Assembly: GCA_964642165.1 (NCBI GenBank)
Contig: CAZXOC010000103.1
Location: 1 to 22,434 of the forward strand
DNA from: CAYRVX01 sp964642165
GTDB taxonomy: Bacteria > Planctomycetota > Phycisphaerae > SM23-33
DNA: 22,434 nucleotides
Direction: 5' to 3'
In this document: piece after piece, positions 16,437 through 22,434 of the stretch
How the letters are laid out: each line of letters starts with the position of its first letter
Numbering within the stretch: the stretch's first letter is position 1
Notes under the pieces: generated by a model
The model's database searches: none
Told to the model about the DNA's origin: nothing
What the model saw: only the letters and a program-made list of their open reading frames with translations
Position numbers and translations under genes: made by a program

Positions 16437-18749
16437 CTACTCCAGGACCTTGCTGATCGTCCCGGTCCGGCCGGTGAGGGCGATGAAGGCCGGCAGCAGC
16501 ACCGGGCGAACGACGAACGTGTCGATGAGCATGCCCAGCGCCAGCGCCAGGCCCATCTGGACGAAGAGCTTCAGCTCCCCCGCCATCAGGCTGCCCAGCG
16601 TGGCGGCCATGATCACCCCGCAGGAGGAGATGACCGGCCCGGTGTGGACGACGGCGCGGCGGACGGCCGTCCGGACGTCGGCGCCGCGGGCCTCCTGCGA
16701 GACGCGGGCGGCCAGGAAGATGCTGTAGTCCACCCCCACGGCGACCATGACGACGAAGAGGAAGACCTCGACCTTCCAGTCGAGCCCGCCGCCCGCGGCC
16801 GCCGGAATGGCCCAGCCGGAGATGTCCACCACCGGCGCGAGCCACCGGGCGGCGTGGCCGGCGAGCTGGAACGCCCAGGCCGACAGCCCCAGCGTCGCCA
16901 GGTAGCTCAGGACCGTCCCGGCGACCATGAAGGCCGACAGGATCGGCTCCCGCAGCAGCGCCAGGACCATCAGGAAGATCACGCCGAGGACCAGCAGCAT
17001 GATGCGGCGAACGTCGCTGCTGGTGATCTTGCGAATGTCGATCATCTCGGCCGTCGCGCCGGCGAGGTGGATGGTGGACGTCAGTCCGGCGGCCCGTGCG
17101 GCGTCGCGAACGCGGTCGACCGTATCCATGGCCTCGAGCGTCAGCGCCGGCTTGTCGAGCACGGCCTGGAGGCGCATGGCGGAGCGGTCGGCGGAGAGGT
17201 ACTCGTCCCGCACCTGGCCCGAGGCGGACAGGGCGGCCTGGACGGCGCGGGCCTCCAGGCCGGTCCGTTCGGCGGCCTCGCGCCCGAGGGGCTGGGAGAA
17301 GCTGCGGACGTCGCTGACGCCGGCGACGCCGGACAGGTCGGCGGTGAGCTTCCGCGCGGCGGCGCGCCACGCGGCGACGCTCAGCGGCGCGTCGTTGCGA
17401 AGCAGCACGGTCACGGGGGCGATCTGCCCGGTGGGCCAGTGTCGCTTGGCGGCGCCGATCCCGGCCGCGGCGTTGCCCACCCCCCGCGGCGAGCGCACGG
17501 GGATCTCCGCCAGGGCGTCGTAGATCCACGTCAGGCGCAGGGCCTGGACGGCCGGGACCGCCATCAGCGCGATCGTCAGGACCAGCGCGAGCCCCGGGCG
17601 GGCCGTCACCCACCGCGCGACGCGCGGCCAGAGCCGCCCGCCGCCGATGTGTCCCATGTGCCGGCCCGGCCAGAACAGCGTCCGCCCGAGCAGCGCGGCC
17701 AGGGCGGGCACGAGCGTGACGGCCGCCAGCAGCGCGACGGCCAGCGCCGCGGCGATCGCCGGCCCGGCGGTGCGGAACATGCCGTAGTCCGCCGTGCAGA
17801 GCATCAGCAGCCCGACGGCGTCGGTGCCGGCCGAGGCGAGGATCGCCGGAAACGTCGCCCCCAGGCCCAGGGCGACGGCCTGACGCGCCGGGTGCCCCGC
17901 GTCGAGGAACTCGCGGCAGCGGCTGATGAACAGCAGCGAGTAGTCCATCCCCGCCCCGTAGATCAGCACGAAGCAGAAGATCCGCTCACCCGTGCCCACG
18001 TGCATGCCGACGTGCTGGGCGATGGCCAGCACGTGCACGGCCACGAACGCCGCCGCGCTGATGGCGATCAGCGGCACCAGCGCCGCCATCGGCGCGCGGT
18101 AGACCAGCAGCAGGATGACGATCACCGCCGCGAGCGTGACGTAGCGGATGCGCTCGTGGCTGCGTTTGCCGGCCTCGGCGTAGTCGTGCCCGAAGCCGCT
18201 GGAACCGGTGACCGACGCGGCCAGGCCCTCCGGCAGCCGGGCCGACGCGACAACCTCACGGACGTGGTCCACCACGCGCGACGATCGGATCGTCACGAAG
18301 TTCGCCGGGACGTGGACGACGATCAGGGCGGCCTGGTGGTCGGCGCTCTCCAGGGGGTTGGCCGGCAGCTCGATCAGGTCCAGCGGCAGGCGGAACGACG
18401 CCGGCGAGCGGACCCGGATGCCGGCCAGGTCCGCCGCCGCGGCCTCGGGCGGGCGCGGACGCGGGATCTCCCTCGCCACCGACTCGATCGCGTCGAGATC
18501 GGCCTTCGTCAGCGCGGCGCCGGCGCGCTCGAAGACCACGACGGCCTCCCCCAGCCCGCTGGCCTCGGGGAAGCATTCCCGCAGGGCCCGGACCGCGCGG
18601 ACGTGGTCGCTGGTGGCCGGGAGGAAGCTGTCGGGCTCGTTGGCGGCGGGGTCCAGCCCGGAGCCGAACACGCCCAGCGCGGCGCCGGCGGTCAGCCAGC
18701 CGGCCAGCACGAACCAGCGGAATCGACAGACACGGGGGCCGATCTTCAT
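16437..18749 (-). CDS. MMPL/RND-family transporter
   Basis: A 770-residue inner-membrane protein built as two halves. Each half has one N-terminal membrane segment (about 10-30 and 385-405), a periplasmic domain (about 35-200 and 405-580) and a bundle of five segments. Each half carries the proton-relay Asp-Tyr pair of the MmpL group: Asp269-Tyr270 (GAGMDYSLLF) and Asp674-Tyr675 (VGVDYSIFLA). MmpL proteins move lipids, glycolipids or hydrophobic compounds using the proton gradient. The gene follows the MCE gene by 24 bases on the same strand, third in an operon with an ATPase, so a shared lipid-transport job is likely. The substrate and direction are unknown. ATG 18749 is preceded only by a weak ribosome site. 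It ends at the convergent hairpin with GH127. Confidence 0.9.
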   Translation of the reverse strand: MKIGPRVCRFRWFVLAGWLTAGAALGVFGSGLDPAANEPDSFLPATSDHVRAVRALRECFPEASGLGEAVVVFERAGAALTKADLDAIESVAREIPRPRPPEAAAADLAGIRVRSPASFRLPLDLIELPANPLESADHQAALIVVHVPANFVTIRSSRVVDHVREVVASARLPEGLAASVTGSSGFGHDYAEAGKRSHERIRYVTLAAVIVILLLVYRAPMAALVPLIAISAAAFVAVHVLAIAQHVGMHVGTGERIFCFVLIYGAGMDYSLLFISRCREFLDAGHPARQAVALGLGATFPAILASAGTDAVGLLMLCTADYGMFRTAGPAIAAALAVALLAAVTLVPALAALLGRTLFWPGRHMGHIGGGRLWPRVARWVTARPGLALVLTIALMAVPAVQALRLTWIYDALAEIPVRSPRGVGNAAAGIGAAKRHWPTGQIAPVTVLLRNDAPLSVAAWRAAARKLTADLSGVAGVSDVRSFSQPLGREAAERTGLEARAVQAALSASGQVRDEYLSADRSAMRLQAVLDKPALTLEAMDTVDRVRDAARAAGLTSTIHLAGATAEMIDIRKITSSDVRRIMLLVLGVIFLMVLALLREPILSAFMVAGTVLSYLATLGLSAWAFQLAGHAARWLAPVVDISGWAIPAAAGGGLDWKVEVFLFVVMVAVGVDYSIFLAARVSQEARGADVRTAVRRAVVHTGPVISSCGVIMAATLGSLMAGELKLFVQMGLALALGMLIDTFVVRPVLLPAFIALTGRTGTISKVLE

Positions 18750-18773
18750 GGACGCGTACGCCTGTTCGCGGGG

Positions 18774-19886
18774 TCACTTGATCTTCAGCGGCACCCCGTG
18801 CTTCTTCCATTGGGCGAACAGCTCGCGGGCCTCCTTCAACAGGCGGCTGAGGCGGTCGGTGGCGTCGAGGACGTCGTTGTAGAGCTTCGGGTCGTTGAGG
18901 AGCTGCCCGACGGTGCCCTTGCCGGCGTCGATCTTGGTGGCGACGCGGTTGATGCTGCTGAGCAGCTTGGAGAGCTTCTCGGCGTCGTCGATGAGCTTCT
19001 CGGAGAGCTGCTCGATCCGGCGGTCGGTGCGGTCGGCGAGGTGGCCGAACTTGTCGGCGGCCTTGCCGGCCTGGGCGATGGTCCGGCGCGCCTCGGCGAC
19101 GGCCTTGCGAGCTTCCTCGGCCGTCTTCGAGGATTCCTGGGCGAACTGCTTCAGCGCGTCCATCGCGTCGCCGGCCTTGGCCGTCGCCTTGGCCAGGCCC
19201 GCCATCGAGGCCTTGATGTCCGCCTGCGTGTTGGGGTCGCCCAAGACCGCGTCGAGGGCGTCCAGCGCCCGCCCGAGCTTCGACAGCGTCGCGCGGATCG
19301 TCACGCGAGCCGGCGCCGGCTGGGTCGCGCCCGGGGCCGTCGCCGTGGCCGGGGGCGCCGGGCCCGCCAGCAGGTCGTTGAGCGTCCCGGCGAGCTTCGA
19401 CAGCCCGCGCAGGCCGTCCAGGAGGTCTTCCGGCAGCATCTGCGGGGCCTTGCGCGTGCCCCGCAGCGGCTGGCTCCAGTCCTTCGGCAGGAAGTCGAGC
19501 TTCGCGCCGGTCTTCGGGTCGAAGCGTTCCGGCCCGCCGGAGGCGAGCAGGAGGTAGCCGCCGCGGACGAGGGCGCCGGTGTAGATTCGCGGCTGGACGT
19601 CGGCCGGAATCCGCACCCCCTCGTCGATGCGGGCGACCATCTCCACGCCCCGGCGCGGGTCGCGGTCGGCGAAGGCGATGTCGGTGATCTTCCCGACGCG
19701 TACGCCGGCCAGGTGCACCCAGTCGCCCGTCTGCATGTCGCCGGTCTCGTCGAACTGCATCCGCAGCACGCGCCCGCGGCGGAACATCTCCGGCAGCCCG
19801 GCGAACAGGACGATCATCGTGCCCAGCATGACCAGGGCCACCAGCACGGTGAGCCCGACCAGGACGTTCCGCGTGTGTTCCTTCAT
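18774..19886 (-). CDS. MCE/MlaD-family lipid-binding protein with long coiled coil
   Basis: A 370-residue protein with one N-terminal membrane anchor (about 8-30) and a single MCE domain (about 38-120: VRVGKITDIAF, RIPADVQPRIYTGALVRGGYLLL). A Pro/Ala/Thr linker (about 174-195) leads to a heptad-rich helical region (about 196-360) containing GTVGQLLNDPKLYNDV, a motif common in long MCE proteins. Such proteins form periplasmic hexamers, and the helices may make a tube across the periplasm. The family carries phospholipids or other lipids between membranes. It is about twice the length of E. coli MlaD (183 residues) and more like PqiB- or Mce-type architecture with one domain. The ATG overlaps the TGA of the ATPase gene by ATGA, a sign of translational coupling, and GAGGA lies about 6 bases upstream. 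Confidence 0.92.
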   Translation of the reverse strand: MKEHTRNVLVGLTVLVALVMLGTMIVLFAGLPEMFRRGRVLRMQFDETGDMQTGDWVHLAGVRVGKITDIAFADRDPRRGVEMVARIDEGVRIPADVQPRIYTGALVRGGYLLLASGGPERFDPKTGAKLDFLPKDWSQPLRGTRKAPQMLPEDLLDGLRGLSKLAGTLNDLLAGPAPPATATAPGATQPAPARVTIRATLSKLGRALDALDAVLGDPNTQADIKASMAGLAKATAKAGDAMDALKQFAQESSKTAEEARKAVAEARRTIAQAGKAADKFGHLADRTDRRIEQLSEKLIDDAEKLSKLLSSINRVATKIDAGKGTVGQLLNDPKLYNDVLDATDRLSRLLKEARELFAQWKKHGVPLKIK

Positions 19887-20713
19887 TCGCCGTCCTCCGT
19901 GCCGGCCTGGCGATCGTCGTGGAGTTCCACCCGCCCGGTCTGGATCTTGGCCAGTTCCTCGGCGCCCGCCCGCCCTTCGACGAAGTCGGCGACCACCTCG
20001 TTGGTCACCTCGTCGAGCAGGTCCGGCGTCGTGTCGATAACGAACTTCCCCCGGTACAGCATGACGATGCGGTCGCCCACCTTCCGGGCCGAACTCATGT
20101 CGTGCGTGACGACCACGGCCGTGGTGCCCAGCGCCGACTGGAGCGTCAGGATAAGCTCGTTGATCAGGTCGGCGCGAATGGGATCCAGCCCGGTGGTCGG
20201 CTCGTCGTAGAGGATGACCTCCGGCCCGAGGGCGATCGCGCGGGCCAGCGCGACGCGCTTGCGCTCCCCGCCGGACAGCTCCGCGGGGTAGCGCCCCTGG
20301 TAACCGTCCAGCCCCACCAGCGAGAGGACCTGCGCGCAGCGGTCCCGGCGCTCGTCGCCGGTGCCGGCACCGGCCCCGTGCTCCACCAGCGGGAAACAGA
20401 CGTTCTCCTCGACCGTCAGCGAGTCGAACAGCGCCCCGCCCTGGAACAGGAACCCCATGTGCCGGCGCACCGCCACCAGTTGGCGCTCGCTCATCGCCGA
20501 AACGAGATGGTCGCGAAAGAACACCTTGCCCTCGTCCGGGCGCAGCAGGCCGACGATGTGCTTCAGCAGCACGCTCTTGCCGCAGCCGCTCGGGCCGATC
20601 ACCACCGTCGTCTCCCCGGGGCGAATCGCCAGGTCCACCCGATCGAGCACGACCTGGCCTTCGAAGGCCTTGCGGACGCGTTCCAGTCGGATGATCGGCT
20701 CACCGTCCCGCAT
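19883..20713 (-). CDS. MlaF/Mkl-type ABC transporter ATP-binding protein
   Basis: A 276-residue cytoplasmic ATPase that would drive lipid transport through a permease and the MCE protein. It has Walker A GPSGCGKS (40-47), a Q-loop in FLFQGGALFD (Gln91), signature LSGGERKR (146-153), Walker B VILYDEPTTGLDP (166-178) and the switch His204 in VVTHD. The GALFDSLTVEENV segment after the Q-loop is typical of MlaF/Mkl ATPases. It is first in an operon with the MCE and MMPL genes and its stop overlaps the MCE start. The expected MlaE/YrbE permease is missing from both sides in this window. A 131-base gap separates it from the upstream acetyltransferase gene on the same strand. The start ATG 20713 has a weak upstream site. 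Confidence 0.93.
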   Translation of the reverse strand: MRDGEPIIRLERVRKAFEGQVVLDRVDLAIRPGETTVVIGPSGCGKSVLLKHIVGLLRPDEGKVFFRDHLVSAMSERQLVAVRRHMGFLFQGGALFDSLTVEENVCFPLVEHGAGAGTGDERRDRCAQVLSLVGLDGYQGRYPAELSGGERKRVALARAIALGPEVILYDEPTTGLDPIRADLINELILTLQSALGTTAVVVTHDMSSARKVGDRIVMLYRGKFVIDTTPDLLDEVTNEVVADFVEGRAGAEELAKIQTGRVELHDDRQAGTEDGE

Positions 20714-20779
20714 CGGTCAAGGTCCCATGTCCGGCTGCCCGTTCCCGACCGACCAGCCCGGAGGCCCGACCCGCGGGAC

Positions 20780-20793
20780 GCCGCCAAGGCGGC
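20780..20793 (-). terminator. Hairpin in the gap between the acetyltransferase and ATPase genes
   Basis: GCCGCC and GGCGGC form a 6-bp stem around two bases, and flanking GGAC/GTCC bases can extend it with a one-base bulge. It lies about 50 bases after the acetyltransferase stop on the minus strand. No T-run follows, so termination is a guess. Confidence 0.25.
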
Positions 20794-20844
20794 ACGTCCG
20801 TAACGCTCCCGGCACTGGGAAGCCAGCCGTCGGCAACAGGGAAT

Positions 20845-21297
20845 TCACAGCTCTTTGACCATGGCGATCTCGTCGCAGGCGTCGAACTTGGGGCAGGCGA
20901 CGCACTCGCGCCAGACCTTCTCCGGCAGCGTGTCCCGGTCGATCTGCCGGAAGCCCCGGGCCGCGAAGAAGCCCTCCTCGTACGTCAGGGCGAACAGCTT
21001 CCGGACGCCGAGGCAGCGCGCGTCGTCCTCGGCCGCCCCGACCAGCGCCGCCCCGATGCCTCGGCGCCGGTGGTCGCCCGCCACGGCCAGCGACTTCACC
21101 TCGGCCAGGTCGGCCCAGAAGACGTCCACGGCCACGCAGCCGACGACGCCGCCGTCCGCCTCGGCCACCAGGAACTCCCGCAGCGAGTCGTAGGCGTTCT
21201 CCAGGCTTCGGTGAAGCATGCGTCCGCGTTCGGCGTAGTAGTTGATCAGTTCGCAGATGGCTTCGGCATCGGCGACTCGGGCGTGTCGGATCGTCAT
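20845..21297 (-). CDS. GNAT acetyltransferase, probable short-form N-acetylglutamate synthase
   Basis: A 150-residue cytoplasmic GNAT protein. The acetyl-CoA loop is R77-R-R-G80-I-G82 within GDHRRRGIGAALV, preceded by the strand EVKSLAVAG. The N-terminal RGRMLHRSLENAYDSLREF and the C-terminal KVWRECVACPKFDACDEIAM resemble small stand-alone N-acetylglutamate synthases that acetylate glutamate in the first step of arginine synthesis. The tail carries Cys132, Cys135 and Cys141 (CxxC-x5-C), suggesting a bound metal or redox site. No other arg gene is near, so the substrate is inferred from resemblance only. ATG 21297 is chosen because the conserved fold starts there. An in-frame ATG 11 codons upstream (21330) is upstream of a TATAGAAT box and less likely. 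Confidence 0.82.
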   Translation of the reverse strand: MTIRHARVADAEAICELINYYAERGRMLHRSLENAYDSLREFLVAEADGGVVGCVAVDVFWADLAEVKSLAVAGDHRRRGIGAALVGAAEDDARCLGVRKLFALTYEEGFFAARGFRQIDRDTLPEKVWRECVACPKFDACDEIAMVKEL

Positions 21298-21304
21298 AGC
21301 GGCT

Positions 21305-21310
21305 ATTCTA
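21305..21310 (-). promoter_or_regulatory. Possible -10 element for the acetyltransferase gene
   Basis: TAGAAT on the minus strand, within TATAGAATAG, ends 7 bases before the ATG at 21297. If used, the transcript would start at or next to the start codon and be leaderless. No good -35 is visible. A GGAGG sits 18 bases upstream of the ATG, too far for normal use. Confidence 0.25.
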
Positions 21311-21578
21311 TACAGCCTCCGCTCGCCCATCGCAGCGCAAAATGCCGGCGCAGTAGGTAATACGGGCCTTGGCGGGGGTCCCTGCGCACCAAGTTGGACG
21401 GGCGTCCGGGCGGGTCGGCCGATCCGCAGGCGCCCGCCTGCCGAGGCGCTCAGGGAGACGGGCCGGTGGACGGGGTCGCCGGGCGCGGGCTCGGCTCGCG
21501 GGCGCGGAAGTCACCCAGGATGTCGCCGCGCCCGAGGTGGCCGCAGGCGACGGCCAGGGCGCGGCAGCGGCGAGCCGC

Positions 21579-22211
21579 TCAGTCCTCCGCCGCCCCCACG
21601 TGGAAGCTGAGCTGCTCGAGCTGCGCCGCGAGGTCCACCTGGCGGATGGTCACGCCGTCGGGCGCGTGCAGGCTGGTCGGTGCGAAGTTGAGGACGCCCA
21701 GGATGCCGGCGCGGCAGAGCAGGTCGGTGACACCCTGGGCAACGTCCGGGGGCACGGCCACCACCGCGAGCTTGATCTCCAGCTTGCCCACGACGTCCGA
21801 CAACTGCCGCATCGGGCGGACGGTCACCCCCGCCACCGACGAACCGATCAGCTCCGGGGAAGTATCGAAGGCGGCGATCAGCTCGAACCCGTTCCGGCGG
21901 AAGCTCTTGTGGCGCAACAGCGCCCGGCCGAGATCCCCCACCCCCACCAGGATCACCTTCCACAGCCGGTCCGTTCGCAGGATGTGACGAAGCTGCCCGA
22001 TCAGTTCGCCAACCCGGTAGCCGACGCCCGGACGACCGAACTGCCCGAAGTACGCCAGGTCCTTCCGCACCTGGGCGTCGGTGGTCTGGAGGGCTTCGGC
22101 GAGCTTGCGGCTGGAGGTCTTCTCGAAGCCCTTGGTGGCCAGGTGCTCCAGTTGCCGGAGGTAGAGGCTCAGCCGCCAGAGAACGGGAGACGGGATCGAC
22201 TGGTTCTTCAT
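21579..22211 (-). CDS. rex: Redox-sensing transcriptional repressor Rex
   Basis: Rex is a cytoplasmic dimer that senses the NADH/NAD+ ratio. It binds operators when NADH is low and lets go when NADH rises, controlling fermentation and respiration genes. The 210-residue product has the N-terminal winged helix (about 10-75) with SSRKLAEALQTTDAQVRKDL and the Rex hallmark FGQFGRPGVGY (55-65). The Rossmann domain with G90-V-G-D-L-G95 follows, and then a C-terminal helix that swaps between subunits (QVDLAAQLEQLSFHV). Length is normal for the family. ATG 22211 has GGAG 5 bases upstream. The frame stays open to 22388, but a promoter lies inside that extension, so the longer form is unlikely. I see no clear Rex operator (TTGTGAA-type palindrome) near its own promoter. 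Confidence 0.96.
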   Translation of the reverse strand: MKNQSIPSPVLWRLSLYLRQLEHLATKGFEKTSSRKLAEALQTTDAQVRKDLAYFGQFGRPGVGYRVGELIGQLRHILRTDRLWKVILVGVGDLGRALLRHKSFRRNGFELIAAFDTSPELIGSSVAGVTVRPMRQLSDVVGKLEIKLAVVAVPPDVAQGVTDLLCRAGILGVLNFAPTSLHAPDGVTIRQVDLAAQLEQLSFHVGAAED

Positions 22212-22320
22212 GCTCTCTCCATTCGCTTCAGGCCGCGGGAGTCCAGACCCCGGCAGCTTCGTGCGGTGGACAACACGGCCCGGCGATGGGAGCGCTAAGG
22301 CAAGCCCTGGCTCGGCCGCA

Positions 22321-22349
22321 ATCATAGCGCACTCAACCGCCTGCGTCAA
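22321..22349 (-). promoter_or_regulatory. Promoter for rex
   Basis: TTGACG (22349-22344), a 17-base spacer and TATGAT (22326-22321) on the minus strand form a near-consensus sigma-70-type promoter with the same -35 as the tRNA-Arg promoter. Transcription would start near 22314, giving a leader of about 100 bases before the rex ATG. Beyond it, to the window end, I see no gene. Confidence 0.6.
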
Positions 22350-22434
22350 GGCAGACGGCGCGCCGATGACGTCAAGCGAAGTGCGCAATGGGCAGTTGGG
22401 CGGTCTCCTGGGGATACCGTGGGCACACGTCCCT

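Noticed and set aside
16644..20210. A 1188-codon open frame on the plus strand opposite the MMPL, MCE and ATPase genes
   Set aside because: It is antisense to three genes with clear family motifs, its protein is low-complexity Arg/Gly/Val/Asp, and GC-rich codon bias keeps such frames open.
21298..21578. A small gene between rex and the acetyltransferase gene
   Set aside because: The open frames there are Arg/Pro/Ala-rich with no ribosome site or motif, so I treat the 281 bases as intergenic.
22212..22320. A Rex operator in the rex leader (autoregulation)
   Set aside because: Only imperfect TTGTCC/GGACAA-like pieces are present, not the TTGTGAA-type inverted repeat expected for Rex.
22212..22388. 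A longer Rex beginning at 22388
   Set aside because: A near-consensus promoter (22321-22349) lies within it, and the normal Rex length and a GGAG site fit ATG 22211.

Overview
The window is high-GC bacterial DNA, most likely from an uncultured member of the Planctomycetota. This is inferred from two Tat-exported sulfatases beside glycoside hydrolases, a Rex regulator, and an MCE/MMPL envelope transport operon that implies an outer membrane. A run of 100 N (14221-14320) marks a scaffold join, so this is probably a draft or metagenome assembly. Start codons were chosen from Shine-Dalgarno motifs, signal peptides and promoter positions.

Layout, left to right. 1-628 holds no confident gene, only a weak reverse ORF with a methyltransferase-like tail. 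A tRNA-Arg(ACG) follows on the minus strand with a strong promoter. pyrK (plus) then converges on dacB, which follows pfkA on the minus strand. A small PilZ-domain gene (plus) diverges from pfkA. From 5075 to 12336 the minus strand carries, in transcription order, a Tat sulfatase, a secreted six-hairpin glycosidase-like protein, a Tat-exported protein with two metallo-beta-lactamase domains, and a lipoprotein of the HDAC/deacetylase superfamily. A second Tat sulfatase (plus) diverges from the first. After the gap comes a secreted GH127 beta-L-arabinofuranosidase-type enzyme. It converges, through a perfect hairpin, on an MlaF-like ATPase / MCE protein / MMPL transporter operon (minus). The right end has a GNAT acetyltransferase resembling short N-acetylglutamate synthases and the redox repressor gene rex, both minus strand.

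How the genes fit together. The 8.3-16.4 kb block looks like a small locus for degrading a sulfated, possibly arabinose-containing and acetylated glycan: two sulfatases, two glycosidase-type enzymes and an exported deacetylase-fold lipoprotein, all predicted to act outside the cytoplasm. The tandem metallo-beta-lactamase protein has no obvious role in that scheme. The 16.4-20.7 kb operon is a lipid or hydrophobic-substrate transport system that lacks its usual MlaE permease within the window and carries an MMPL/RND transporter. The rest is housekeeping: pyrimidine synthesis (pyrK), glycolysis (pfkA), peptidoglycan maturation (dacB), probable arginine synthesis and NADH sensing (rex).

I found no CRISPR array, insertion sequence, phage gene or origin. 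The most unusual items are the exported class IV HDAC-like lipoprotein, the tandem metallo-beta-lactamase protein with an altered first metal site, and the MCE operon without a permease.
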